A DNA stretch of 55,719 bases from Streptomyces sp. B93 (GCF_018070565.1 NZ_JAGPXL010000045.1:1-55719); one strand, 5' to 3'. Positions 1-8,649 are shown, counted from the first letter of the stretch. Notes: generated by a model not told the origin, from the letters alone. A program made the numbers and translations.

Positions 1-1536
1 GGTGGGGGCCGGGTCGGAGGGGCGGGGCGCGGTGCCGTAGCCCCGGATGGAGACGACAGCGCCCGCGGGGGCGATCGTCACGCGTGCGCTCCAGTGCCCG
101 GACGGCTCGCGCAGATGGTCGACGTACACCTTGATCGTGAACGTCTCGCCGGGCCGGAGGGTTCCCGCGGAGCGGCTCGGATACAGCCAGGGGGCGTGGG
201 TGGCCACGGACCAGCGGACCGGCGTGGCGCCCGACGCCGTGAGGGTGATCAGGGTGGTGTCGCCGATGCTGTCGGCGGTGATGTCGAGCCGGCCCGCGGC
301 CTGGTGTCCTGGGCCGTCGACGCCGAGGACCTCGACGGAGACGTCGGGGGTGGGGTCCTCGCGGGACCCGGGGTCGGGCTCGGTGGCGTTGCCCGCGTTC
401 TCGTAGCCGTAGCCGTCTCGGTCGGCGGCGCCCTTGCCGTCGCCCTGGTCGTCCTCGCGGCTGGTGGCGGTCGCGCGACCCTCCTCGCCCTCACCGGCCA
501 CCGGGGCGCCCCGGTAGGCGGACCAGAGGGCGATCACGGGGGCGGCGACCACGGTGGCGACGACGGTCGTGGTGACGGCACGCGCGCGTAGCCGGTCCCG
601 GCGGGCGGCACGGTCCTTGGGGTCCATGGGGAAGCCGCGCCGGTCGAAGCGTGGAGCGCCGCCCCGCGCGCGCGGGTGGTGCGCCATCGCGAGGTGCAGG
701 GCGGCGCGGGGCGCCTCCAGGACGGGCAGTTCGGCGGGGGTGACCGCGGAGCCGGGCCAGCGGCCGGGGACGGCGCGCTCCGCGGTACGGCGGCAGCGCG
801 GGCAGTCGTCGACGTGCCGGACGAGTTCCTTGCGCACGGCGGAGCTGAGGACGAGCTGGCCGTCGCCGGTGAGGCGGGCGACGCCGGGGCAGTTGCCGGT
901 CTCCACGACGGCGAGGGCGGCGCGGGTGCGTTCCACCTCGCAGGCGGCGGAGGCGAGCAGGTCACGGGCGGCGGCGAGGTCCATGCCGAGGACGGCGGCG
1001 ACCTCGTGGGCGGCCAGGTGGTGGCGTACGGCCAGTTCGAGGGCCTCGCGCTGCTCGGGGCTGGTGCCCGCGGCCTCCGGCCAGGCGAGCCTGGCGAGTT
1101 CGCGGCGCCGCCGGCGCTGTTCCTCCTCCGGTACGGCGGCGGGGGCGGGCTGGGCGGAGCCGTGCCGGGTGGTGGGGCGGCCCGCGGCGTGGTGGGCCTG
1201 ACGTTTCTGCTTGGCCTCGGCCAGCTTGCGCAGGCACGACCAGCGGGCCAGCGCGTACAGCCAGGCCCGGCGGTCCCCGGTGGCCTCGGGGGCGCGCTGG
1301 CCGCGGCGCTCGGCGAGGGCGAGGGCGTCACCGAGGGCGGCGGTCGCGGCGTCGTGGTCGCAGAGCACGGACAGGCAGTACGTGAACAGTCCGTCCAGGT
1401 AGGGCTCGTATCGCGTGGGCGGGCGCTGGGCCAGCGTGCGCGCCGCGGCGCGGTCGCGCGCCTCGCTGTGCGTGCGGCGCGCGCCGGAGCGTGCGCCGGG
1501 GGTGCGGGTCGAGGTCTCCGGGCTGCTGCTCATCAC
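1..1536 (-). CDS. Sigma-like / zinc-motif / TM / BACON-like protein, 3' end cut by window
   Basis: The frame is open from the window edge up to a GTG at 1536, with ATG at 1533 as the alternative. I prefer the GTG because a TANNNT element (TACGGT on the minus strand, 1543-1548) lies 6 bases upstream and no Shine-Dalgarno is visible. The first ~190 residues are helical, with a sigma-70 region-4-like helix (HEVAAVLGM near residue 176). A HVDDCPRC segment near residue 241 fits the H-x3-C-x2-C zinc motif of anti-sigma factors. One transmembrane helix (about 321-338) and an acidic linker follow. The last ~110 residues look like an extracytoplasmic beta-sandwich of the BACON type. The layout suggests a membrane-tethered regulator with cytoplasmic sigma-like and external sensing parts. 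The function is inferred, and the C-terminus is missing from the window. Confidence 0.75.
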   Translation of the reverse strand, partial: MMSSSPETSTRTPGARSGARRTHSEARDRAAARTLAQRPPTRYEPYLDGLFTYCLSVLCDHDAATAALGDALALAERRGQRAPEATGDRRAWLYALARWSCLRKLAEAKQKRQAHHAAGRPTTRHGSAQPAPAAVPEEEQRRRRRELARLAWPEAAGTSPEQREALELAVRHHLAAHEVAAVLGMDLAAARDLLASAACEVERTRAALAVVETGNCPGVARLTGDGQLVLSSAVRKELVRHVDDCPRCRRTAERAVPGRWPGSAVTPAELPVLEAPRAALHLAMAHHPRARGGAPRFDRRGFPMDPKDRAARRDRLRARAVTTTVVATVVAAPVIALWSAYRGAPVAGEGEEGRATATSREDDQGDGKGAADRDGYGYENAGNATEPDPGSREDPTPDVSVEVLGVDGPGHQAAGRLDITADSIGDTTLITLTASGATPVRWSVATHAPWLYPSRSAGTLRPGETFTIKVYVDHLREPSGHWSARVTIAPAGAVVSIRGYGTAPRPSDPAPT

Positions 1537-1740
1537 CCGGCGACCGTAGGCGTCGTGGGAGTGTCCGTTCTCGCCCCTTGAGCACTTTTAATCCGTACGG
1601 GTGAAACGATCCCTCATAAGGGGACAGGAAGGATTCATTCCATGGCCCGTTCGTGGCGGTGGCGGCTGGTTCCTGGCAGTTCCCGCAGGTTGCGGCGGTT
1701 GTCGCGCCGAGGGAAGGCCGGGCGGGAGCCTGGGGGAACT

Positions 1741-1764
1741 CTGGGGAAAAGCCTGGGGAAAAGC
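1741..1764. repeat. Two tandem copies of a 12-bp repeat upstream of radA
   Basis: CTGGGGAAAAGC occurs twice head to tail, and a partial third copy (CTGGGGGAACT) lies just upstream. The repeat sits in the radA promoter region, about 45 bases before the start codon. No regulator is recognised. Confidence 0.7.
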
Positions 1765-1808
1765 GGTCGCCGACCGCGTTGTCAGTGCCGGCGGATACGG
1801 TTCCGTGC

Positions 1809-3218
1809 ATGGCTGCCCGTACGAAGACCACCAAGGACCGGCCGTCCTACCGCTGCACCGAGTGCGGCTGGCAGACGGCCAAGTGGCTCGGCCGCTGCCC
1901 CGAGTGCCAGGCATGGGGGACGGTCGAGGAGTACGGCGCGCCCGCCGTGCGCACCACCACCCCGGGCCGCGTCACCAACTCCGCGCTGCCCATCGGCCAG
2001 GTCGACGGCCGCCAGGCCGCCGCCCGCTCCACCGGCGTGCCCGAACTGGACCGGGTCCTCGGCGGCGGGCTCGTCCCCGGCGCCGTGGTGCTGCTCGCGG
2101 GCGAGCCGGGCGTCGGCAAGTCCACGCTGCTGCTCGACGTGGCGGCCAAGGCGGCCAGCGACGACCACCGCACGCTGTACGTCACGGGTGAGGAGTCCGC
2201 GAGCCAGGTCCGGCTCCGCGCCGACCGCATCGGCGCCATCGACGACCACCTCTACCTGGCCGCCGAGACCGATCTCGCCGCCGTCCTCGGACACTTGGAC
2301 GCGGTGAAGCCGTCCCTGCTGATCCTGGACTCGGTGCAGACGGTCGCCTCTCCGGAGATCGACGGCGCGCCCGGCGGCATGGCCCAGGTGCGGGAGGTCG
2401 CGGGCGCCCTGATCCGCGCCTCCAAGGAGCGCGGGATGTCCACGCTCCTGGTGGGCCATGTCACCAAGGACGGCGCGATCGCCGGACCCCGGCTGCTGGA
2501 GCACCTCGTCGACGTCGTCCTGCACTTCGAGGGCGACCGGCACGCGCGCCTGCGTCTGGTCCGCGGCGTCAAGAACCGCTACGGCGCCACCGACGAGGTC
2601 GGCTGCTTCGAGCTGCACGACGAGGGCATCACCGGCCTCGCCGACCCCAGCGGCCTGTTCCTGACCCGGCGGGCCGAGCCCGTCCCCGGCACCTGCCTGA
2701 CCGTCACGCTGGAGGGCCGCCGCCCGCTGGTCGCCGAGGTGCAGGCGCTCACGGTCGACTCGCAGATCCCCTCCCCGCGCCGCACGACCTCCGGTCTGGA
2801 GACCTCCCGCGTGTCGATGATGCTGGCCGTCCTGGAACAGCGCGGCCGCATCAGCGCCTTGGGCAAGCGGGACATCTACTCCGCGACGGTCGGCGGCGTG
2901 AAGCTGTCGGAGCCCGCCGCCGACCTCGCCGTCGCCCTCGCGCTGGCCTCCGCCGCCAGCGACACCCCGCTGCCGAAGAACCTCGTCGCCATCGGCGAGG
3001 TCGGCCTCGCGGGCGAGGTGAGACGGGTCACGGGCGTGCAGCGCAGGCTCGCCGAGGCGCACCGGCTGGGCTTCACGCACGCCCTCGTACCGGGTGATCC
3101 GGGCAAGGTTCCGTCCGGCATGAAGGTGCTGGAAGTCGCGGACATAGGGGACGCCCTGAGGGTGCTGCCGCGCTCCCGTCGGCGAGAGGCCCCCCGGGAC
3201 GCGGAGGACCGCCGGTAG
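1809..3218 (+). CDS. radA: DNA repair protein RadA/Sms
   Basis: RadA is a RecA-like ATPase that helps process recombination intermediates during DNA repair. The 469-residue protein has the family layout. An N-terminal four-cysteine zinc finger comes first (CTEC then CPEC, about residues 15-35). It is followed by a RecA-type core with Walker A GEPGVGKST near 98-106 and the RadA motif KNRYG (usually KNRFG) near 255, then a C-terminal Lon-like domain. The ATG at 1809 is chosen because the zinc finger begins directly after it and a TACGGT -10 element (1796-1801) lies 7 bases upstream, so the transcript may be leaderless. The frame stays open further upstream, but that part does not look like RadA. 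disA follows in the same direction after an 81-base gap. Confidence 0.95.
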   Translation: MAARTKTTKDRPSYRCTECGWQTAKWLGRCPECQAWGTVEEYGAPAVRTTTPGRVTNSALPIGQVDGRQAAARSTGVPELDRVLGGGLVPGAVVLLAGEPGVGKSTLLLDVAAKAASDDHRTLYVTGEESASQVRLRADRIGAIDDHLYLAAETDLAAVLGHLDAVKPSLLILDSVQTVASPEIDGAPGGMAQVREVAGALIRASKERGMSTLLVGHVTKDGAIAGPRLLEHLVDVVLHFEGDRHARLRLVRGVKNRYGATDEVGCFELHDEGITGLADPSGLFLTRRAEPVPGTCLTVTLEGRRPLVAEVQALTVDSQIPSPRRTTSGLETSRVSMMLAVLEQRGRISALGKRDIYSATVGGVKLSEPAADLAVALALASAASDTPLPKNLVAIGEVGLAGEVRRVTGVQRRLAEAHRLGFTHALVPGDPGKVPSGMKVLEVADIGDALRVLPRSRRREAPRDAEDRR

Positions 3219-3299
3219 ACTTTGCCCTGGTCTCGCCCGTCCGTGCGAACAGAGTGCGCGATACGGGAGCGCCCCAGAACCTGCGACCGGAGGAGTGCA

Positions 3300-4424
3300 G
3301 TGGCAGCCAACGACCGGGCAGCAGCTCCCGGAAAGTCCGGTGGGAGTGCCGGTTCAGATGGCCTGATGCGCGCCTCGCTGAGCGCCGTGGCGCCTGGCAC
3401 CGCCCTGCGTGACGGCCTCGAGCGGGTCCTGCGCGGCAACACCGGCGGCCTGATCGTGCTGGGCTCCGACAAGACGGTCGAGGCGATGTGCACAGGCGGT
3501 TTCGTGCTGGACGTCGAGTTCACGGCGACCCGGCTGCGGGAGCTGTGCAAGCTGGACGGCGGCATCGTGCTCTCCTCCGACCTGTCGAAGATCCTTCGCG
3601 CGGGCGTGCAGTTCGTGCCCGACGCGACGATCCCCACGGAGGAGACGGGCACCCGGCACCGCACCGCGGACCGCGTCAGCAAGCAGGTCGGCTTCCCGGT
3701 CGTCTCCGTCTCCCAGTCGATGCGGCTGATCGCCCTGTACGTCGACGGGCAGCGCCGCGTCCTGGAGGACTCCGCGGCGATCCTGTCCCGCGCCAACCAG
3801 GCCCTCGCCACGCTGGAGCGCTACAAGCTCCGCCTGGACGAGGTCGCGGGCACGCTGTCGGCGCTGGAGATCGAGGACCTGGTGACGGTCCGCGACGTCT
3901 CCGCGGTGGCGCAGCGCCTGGAGATGGTCCGCCGGATCGCCACGGAGATCGCCGAGTACGTGGTGGAGCTGGGCACCGACGGGCGGCTGCTCGCGCTCCA
4001 GCTGGACGAACTGATCGCGGGCGTCGAGCCCGAGCGCGAGCTGGTCGTCCGGGACTACGTCCCCGAGCCCACCGCCAAGCGCTCCCGCACGGTCGACGAG
4101 GCCCTCGCCGAGCTGGACGCCCTCACCCACGCCGAGCTGCTCGAACTGCCCACGGTCGCCCGCGCCCTGGGGTACACGGGCTCGCCCGAGACCCTCGACT
4201 CCGCGGTGTCCCCGCGCGGCTTCCGGCTGCTGGCCAAGGTGCCGCGGCTGCCCGGCGCCATCATCGACCGCCTGGTCGAGCACTTCGGCGGCCTCCAGAA
4301 GCTGCTCGCCGCCAGCGTCGACGACCTCCAGACCGTGGACGGTGTGGGCGAGGCCCGCGCCCGCAGCGTGCGCGAGGGGCTGTCGCGGCTGGCGGAGTCG
4401 TCGATCCTGGAGCGGTACGTCTGA
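3300..4424 (+). CDS. disA: DNA integrity scanning protein / diadenylate cyclase DisA
   Basis: DisA scans DNA for branched structures and makes cyclic di-AMP from two ATP. The product is 374 residues, normal for the family. The DAC domain shows LDGG at 85-88 (DGA in many homologues) and the RHR motif at R119-H120-R121. A helical spine follows, then a C-terminal helix-hairpin-helix DNA-binding domain (TVDGVGEARARSV). The GTG at 3300 is preceded by a strong GGAGG about 7 bases upstream. A possible own promoter (TAGACT, 3216-3221) overlaps the radA stop codon, so disA may be both co-transcribed and independently expressed. Pairing of radA with disA is common in bacteria. Confidence 0.95.
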   Translation: MAANDRAAAPGKSGGSAGSDGLMRASLSAVAPGTALRDGLERVLRGNTGGLIVLGSDKTVEAMCTGGFVLDVEFTATRLRELCKLDGGIVLSSDLSKILRAGVQFVPDATIPTEETGTRHRTADRVSKQVGFPVVSVSQSMRLIALYVDGQRRVLEDSAAILSRANQALATLERYKLRLDEVAGTLSALEIEDLVTVRDVSAVAQRLEMVRRIATEIAEYVVELGTDGRLLALQLDELIAGVEPERELVVRDYVPEPTAKRSRTVDEALAELDALTHAELLELPTVARALGYTGSPETLDSAVSPRGFRLLAKVPRLPGAIIDRLVEHFGGLQKLLAASVDDLQTVDGVGEARARSVREGLSRLAESSILERYV

Positions 4425-4431
4425 GCCCTCG

Positions 4432-4461
4432 CACCGCCTCGGCCGGCAGCGCCGGACGGTG
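4432..4461. terminator. Weak hairpin between convergent disA and the Gly-rich gene
   Basis: CCGGC-AGC-GCCGG forms a 5-bp stem, with an outer CACCG/CGGTG pairing. There is no T-run. It lies between converging stop codons, so it is only a plausible terminator. Confidence 0.35.
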
Positions 4462-4466
4462 AGGTG

Positions 4467-4500
4467 AGGACCGCGCCGGACTGGAGGACCGCGCCGGACT
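4467..4500. repeat. Tandem 16-bp direct repeat at the end of the Gly-rich gene
   Basis: AGGACCGCGCCGGACT occurs at 4467-4482 and again at 4485-4500, a period of 18 bp. The second copy runs into the stop codon of the minus-strand gene at 4499. It looks like a recent local duplication. Confidence 0.8.
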
Positions 4501-5368
4501 AGTCGGCTTCCAGCACGAACGACGTCTGGACCTTCGCGTACCCCGGCGCCTTGGCCTCCACCAGATAGGTCCCGGCCTTGGCGGTGCCCGCCGGAGGGGT
4601 GGCGCAGGACGGTGCGCTCGGCCTGCGGTCCCACTCCACGGGGTAGGTGACGCTGCTGCCCGCGGGCACCCGGAAGTACAGGCTCGCCGCGCCCTTGGGG
4701 CAGTCGGCCGACGACCAGTACGGGTCGTCGCTCGCGGCCTGAGTGATCGTCAGCACCGCTGCCTTCGGGCCGAGATCGACCTTGCAGTCGCTGCTGGAGG
4801 AGTTCTTCGCCGTCAGCCGGAAGGCGGGCCGCTGGCCGGGCTCGTACGAGTTCCGGACGCTGCGCAGGGTCAACGACACCGATCCGGACGTGCAGTTGGG
4901 GACCGAGGAACCCGTCGGCAGGGCGTCACCGCTGCCGACCTCGCCCCCCGCACCGCCGGAACCGGCGCTTCCGCCCGCACCGCCGGCACCGCCGGTACCA
5001 CCGGCGCCTTCGCTCCCACCGGTCCCGCCTGTACCGCCTGTACCGGCGCTCCCCTCATCGCCGTCGTCCCCCGAACCCCCTCCGGAACCGGCCCCGTTGG
5101 AGTCCCCGCCGCTCGACTCGTCGCGCCCGCCGGGCGCCTGGCTGATCGCCGGTCCCGATCCGGACGGGCCGGGCGTGATGGTGGAGACGGTCGGCGCGGG
5201 ATTCTTGCCGTTGGACCCGTTCGCGCCGTTGCCGCCGCCTCCGCCGCCGGACGTCACGATCCAGACGGTCAACAAGGCCAACAGGGCGAGCACGGACAGC
5301 ATGACGGCCCTCCGTCGCCAGTAGATGGAGGAGGGAAGCGGCCCAACCGGATTGCGCAGAGATCCCAC
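4499..5368 (-). CDS. Membrane-anchored Gly-rich protein with Ig-like C-terminal domain, function unknown
   Basis: The 289-residue product has a short basic N-terminus (IYWRRRA) and one transmembrane helix (about residues 23-39). A long Gly/Ser/Thr-rich linker (GTGGTGGSEGAGG type) follows, then a ~120-residue domain with paired cysteines and a beta-rich pattern, probably extracytoplasmic. The motif RNPVGPLPSSIYWRRRA near the start is one I recall from many streptomycete cell-surface proteins. The GTG at 5368 is preferred because TACAGT on the minus strand (5376-5381) lies 7 bases upstream, indicating a leaderless start. An ATG at 5302 with a GGAGG is the alternative. The gene is divergent from mutY. 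I do not recognise a specific function. Confidence 0.8.
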   Translation of the reverse strand: MGSLRNPVGPLPSSIYWRRRAVMLSVLALLALLTVWIVTSGGGGGGNGANGSNGKNPAPTVSTITPGPSGSGPAISQAPGGRDESSGGDSNGAGSGGGSGDDGDEGSAGTGGTGGTGGSEGAGGTGGAGGAGGSAGSGGAGGEVGSGDALPTGSSVPNCTSGSVSLTLRSVRNSYEPGQRPAFRLTAKNSSSSDCKVDLGPKAAVLTITQAASDDPYWSSADCPKGAASLYFRVPAGSSVTYPVEWDRRPSAPSCATPPAGTAKAGTYLVEAKAPGYAKVQTSFVLEAD

Positions 5369-5518
5369 GGCGCAAACTGTACGAGAGATCGGCGCGTTCG
5401 CTTGCCACACCCGCCGCCCGCGCACCAACTTTTACGGATCATCATCCCGCGCCCGGCGCGCCAGCGCCCACCGCACGCCCGCTCGCACGCGGTCCGGCAT
5501 GGCAGGATCGGAAACGCC

Positions 5519-6511
5519 ATGACTGCGCCAACGAAGCCCCAGACCCAGCCCGAGCCCCGCACCCGGCAGCCGCAGGAGCCCAGCGGCCCGACCGCCCCCC
5601 GCGCCGTCCCCGAGGCCGACGGCCTCCCGCACGGCACCGGCGCGGACCTGCACTCCCCCGTCATCAGCTGGTTCGACGAGCATGCGCGTGACCTCCCCTG
5701 GCGGCACCCCGAGGCGGGGCCGTGGGGGGTGATGGTCAGCGAGTTCATGTTGCAGCAGACGCCGGTGAACCGCGTCCTGCCCGTCTACGAGCAGTGGATG
5801 GCCCGCTGGCCCCGCCCCGCCGATCTCGCCCAGGAGGCACCCGGCGAGGCGGTCCGCGCCTGGGGCCGCCTCGGCTACCCGCGCCGCGCCCTGCGGCTGC
5901 ACGGCGCCGCGGTCGCCATAGCGGAACGGCACGGCGGTGACGTACCCACCGATCACGCGCAGCTCCTGGCGCTGCCCGGCATCGGGGAGTACACGGCGGC
6001 GGCCGTGGCGTCGTTCGCGTACGGGCAGCGGCACGCCGTGCTGGACACCAATGTGCGCCGGGTCCTCGCGCGGGCGGTCACGGGGGTGCAGTACCCGCCG
6101 AACGCGACCACCGCCGCCGAACGCAGGCTGGCGCGGGCGCTGCTGCCCGAGGAGGAGCGCACCGCGGCGCGCTGGGCGGCGGCCTCGATGGAGCTGGGCG
6201 CGCTGGTGTGCACGGCGAAGAACGAGTCGTGCCACCGCTGTCCGATCGCCGCGAGCTGTGCCTGGCGGCTCGCGGGCAAGCCGGAGCACGACGGGCCGCC
6301 GCGCCGCGGTCAGACGTACGCGGGGACGGACCGTCAGGTGCGCGGCAAGCTGCTGGCCGTGCTGCGCGAGGCACACGCGCCGGTGCCGCAGGCGACGCTG
6401 GACCGGGTGTGGCACGAGCCGGTGCAGCGGGCGCGGGCGCTGGACGGGCTGGTCGCCGACGGGTTGGTGGAGCCACTGCCGGACGGGCTGTACCGGCTGC
6501 CCCTGAGCTGA
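5519..6511 (+). CDS. mutY: A/G-specific adenine DNA glycosylase MutY
   Basis: MutY removes adenine mispaired with 8-oxoguanine. The 330-residue protein contains the glycosylase core with the helix-hairpin-helix LPGIGEYTAAAV and the following VLDTNV, which supplies the catalytic Asp. SEFMLQQTPV carries the conserved Glu. The 4Fe-4S ligands are in C-TAKNES-C-HR-C-PIAAS-C, the C-x6-C-x2-C-x5-C spacing of the family. The C-terminal domain is short compared with E. coli MutY, so recognition of 8-oxoG may rest on a reduced module. The first ~45 residues are Pro-rich and probably disordered. The gene stands alone, divergent from the Gly-rich membrane protein and ahead of sigE. Confidence 0.95.
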   Translation: MTAPTKPQTQPEPRTRQPQEPSGPTAPRAVPEADGLPHGTGADLHSPVISWFDEHARDLPWRHPEAGPWGVMVSEFMLQQTPVNRVLPVYEQWMARWPRPADLAQEAPGEAVRAWGRLGYPRRALRLHGAAVAIAERHGGDVPTDHAQLLALPGIGEYTAAAVASFAYGQRHAVLDTNVRRVLARAVTGVQYPPNATTAAERRLARALLPEEERTAARWAAASMELGALVCTAKNESCHRCPIAASCAWRLAGKPEHDGPPRRGQTYAGTDRQVRGKLLAVLREAHAPVPQATLDRVWHEPVQRARALDGLVADGLVEPLPDGLYRLPLS

Positions 6512-6652
6512 GCCGCACATCTCGCGCATATCGGGGCAGGTGTGGACCAGCCCTACCACTCCCTTAGCTCCTCCCTACTTCCGTTACACAACTGACGGAC
6601 AGCCGAGCGTTTCCCGACGGGTGCTCCGCACAGCGCCGTGACAACCGCTCCG

Positions 6653-6658
6653 TAGCTT
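6653..6658 (+). promoter_or_regulatory. Candidate -10 element of sigE
   Basis: TAGCTT fits TANNNT and would start a leader of roughly 55-60 bases before the sigE ATG. No good -35 hexamer is visible at the usual distance, as expected for a promoter needing an activator; CseB activates sigE in S. coelicolor. Two TACACAAC repeats (about 6584 and 6690) flank it. Confidence 0.35.
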
Positions 6659-6721
6659 CGTTCCGTGCCCGACACAGGCGGCGCGGCGGCTACACAACGG
6701 GGAAGCGGGAGGCGGTTGATC

Positions 6722-7261
6722 ATGGCGCAGAAAGAGGTGCTCGAGTTCGAGGAGTACGTCCGCACCCGGCAGGACGCGTTGCTGCGCAGCGCCCGCCGCC
6801 TCGTCCCGGACCCGGTCGACGCCCAGGACCTGCTCCAGACGGCGCTGGCGCGGACGTACGGCCGCTGGGACGGGATCGCGGACAAGCGGCTCGCGGACGC
6901 CTATCTGCGCCGGGTCATGATCAACACGCGGACGGAGTGGTGGCGGGCGCGCAAGCTGGAGGAGGTGCCCACGGAGCAGCTCCCGGACGCGTCCGTCGAC
7001 GACTCCACCGAACAGCACGCCGACCGGGCCCTGTTGATGGATGTCCTGAAGGTGCTCGCCCCGAAGCAGCGCAGTGTCGTCGTGCTGCGACACTGGGAGC
7101 AGATGTCCACCGAGGAGACGGCCGCGGCCCTGGGTATGTCGGCCGGAACGGTCAAGAGCACGCTGCACCGGGCACTCGCCCGCCTCCGCGAGGAGTTGGA
7201 GGCCCGCGACCTGGACGCACGCGCTCCGGAGCGTGAGGAGCGGGAGCGTTGCGCGGCCTGA
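6722..7261 (+). CDS. sigE: ECF RNA polymerase sigma factor SigE
   Basis: This is the ECF sigma factor of the SigE-CseABC cell-envelope stress response, which in S. coelicolor directs genes for wall repair. The 179-residue product carries a region-2 domain (YVRTRQDALLRSARRL through the DAQDLLQTAL helix) and a region-4 helix-turn-helix (STEETAAALGMSAGTVKSTL). The ATG at 6722 follows a GGGAGG about 9 bases upstream. The stop overlaps the next gene, cseA, by 13 bases, implying translational coupling. No anti-sigma factor is adjacent; control is at transcription through CseB-CseC. Identity is firm because the whole four-gene cluster is present. Confidence 0.96.
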   Translation: MAQKEVLEFEEYVRTRQDALLRSARRLVPDPVDAQDLLQTALARTYGRWDGIADKRLADAYLRRVMINTRTEWWRARKLEEVPTEQLPDASVDDSTEQHADRALLMDVLKVLAPKQRSVVVLRHWEQMSTEETAAALGMSAGTVKSTLHRALARLREELEARDLDARAPEREERERCAA

Positions 7262-7905
7262 CCGAACTGTGGCCCGGCCCGGCCCGGTCCACCCTCCGGG
7301 CGGTGACCGCGGCGGCCGCCGCCTTAACCGCCTTCGCGCTGCTGGTGTCGGCGTGCGGCAGCAGCGGCACCGGCGCGCGGGACGAGGGGCCCGCCGGGTC
7401 GGACTCGGTGGCGGGGGCCGCCGCGTCCCCGTCGATGATGGCGCCGTCCGTCACCCCCGAGCGGGTGGACGCGGTCCGGCTGGTCAAGGCGGACCCGCTG
7501 GTCTCGGCGGCGGTCAAACGCGATCTGAAGCCGTGCGCCGCCGACGAGTACCCCATCGACGTGTCCTACGGCGAACTGACCGGCGGCACCGCGAGCGATG
7601 TCGTGGTCAACGTCCTGACCTGCGGTGACGCCGTGGGCGTCGGCTCGTATGTGTACCGCGAGGCGGACGGCGGCTATCTGAACGTGTTCCGCGCGGAGGA
7701 GCCGCCGGTCTACGCGGAGATCGACCGCGGCGACCTGGTGGTGACCAAGCAGGTGTACGAGCGCGGCGACCCGGTGTCGAACCCGTCCGGCGAGAACGTG
7801 ATCACGTACCACTGGACGGGCGGCCGGTTCGTCGAGCGGTACCGCACCCACAACGAGTACGGCACGGTCGCGGGCGAGCCGACCCCGGTCCCCGGGGACA
7901 CCTGA
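7249..7905 (+). CDS. cseA: Lipoprotein CseA
   Basis: CseA is an extracytoplasmic lipoprotein that dampens the sigE response in S. coelicolor. The product is 218 residues, with a signal sequence ending in a lipobox (LLVSAC) and a soluble domain of about 180 residues. I place the start at TTG 7249, inside the end of sigE. GAGGAG lies 8 bases upstream, and no ATG or GTG occurs in frame before the signal peptide. A TTA leucine codon at 7324-7326 falls within the signal peptide. TTA is the codon read by the bldA tRNA in Streptomyces and is otherwise absent from the genes I checked here. Synteny supports the identity more than sequence motifs do. Confidence 0.92.
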   Translation: MRGLTELWPGPARSTLRAVTAAAAALTAFALLVSACGSSGTGARDEGPAGSDSVAGAAASPSMMAPSVTPERVDAVRLVKADPLVSAAVKRDLKPCAADEYPIDVSYGELTGGTASDVVVNVLTCGDAVGVGSYVYREADGGYLNVFRAEEPPVYAEIDRGDLVVTKQVYERGDPVSNPSGENVITYHWTGGRFVERYRTHNEYGTVAGEPTPVPGDT

Positions 7906-7934
7906 GACCACCGACGAGAACTGAGAGCACCTGG

Positions 7935-8639
7935 ATGGCAGAGCAGACCCACGTCCTGTTCGTCGAGGACGACGACGTCATCCGCGAGGCGACCCAACTC
8001 GCCCTGGAGCGGGACGGCTTCGCGGTCACGGCGATGCCCGACGGCCTGTCCGGCCTGGAGGCGTTCCGCGCCGACCGCCCCGACATCGCCCTGCTGGACG
8101 TCATGGTCCCGGGGCTCGACGGCGTCAGCCTGTGCCGTCGAATCCGGGACGAGTCGACCGTGCCGGTGATCATGCTGTCCGCGCGGGCCGACGCCATCGA
8201 CGTGGTGCTGGGTCTTGAGGCGGGCGCCGACGACTATGTGACCAAGCCGTTCGACGGCGCGGTGCTGGTCGCCCGGATCCGTGCGGTGCTGCGCCGCTTC
8301 GGGCACGCGAGCGGCGGCGGACAGCGGGAGGAGCGGGCCGGACCGGCTGCCGGTGGGGTGCTGACCTTCGGCGATCTGGAGATCGACACCGACGGGATGG
8401 AGGTGCGCCGGGCCGGGCGCCCGGTGGCGCTGACCCCGACGGAGATGCGGCTGCTGCTGGAGTTCTCCGCCGCGCCGGGCACGGTCCTGTCCCGCGACAA
8501 ACTCCTCGAACGCGTCTGGGACTACGGCTGGGGCGGGGACACCCGCGTCGTCGACGTCCATGTGCAGCGGCTGCGCGCCAAGATCGGCCAGGACCGGATC
8601 GAGACGGTCCGCGGCTTCGGCTACAAGCTGAAGGCCTGA
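7935..8639 (+). CDS. cseB: Response regulator CseB
   Basis: CseB is an OmpR/PhoB-type response regulator that activates sigE transcription when CseC detects wall damage. The 234-residue protein has a receiver domain with the acidic pair EDDD near the N-terminus, phospho-acceptor D55 (LLDVMVPGLDG) and KPF around residue 98. A winged-helix DNA-binding domain (LTPTEMRLLLEF, RVVDVHVQRLRAKIG) follows. It starts 29 bases after cseA and ends 10 bases before cseC. An inserted Gly/Arg-rich linker separates the domains. Confidence 0.95.
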   Translation: MAEQTHVLFVEDDDVIREATQLALERDGFAVTAMPDGLSGLEAFRADRPDIALLDVMVPGLDGVSLCRRIRDESTVPVIMLSARADAIDVVLGLEAGADDYVTKPFDGAVLVARIRAVLRRFGHASGGGQREERAGPAAGGVLTFGDLEIDTDGMEVRRAGRPVALTPTEMRLLLEFSAAPGTVLSRDKLLERVWDYGWGGDTRVVDVHVQRLRAKIGQDRIETVRGFGYKLKA

Positions 8640-8649
8640 GGTCCGGGAC

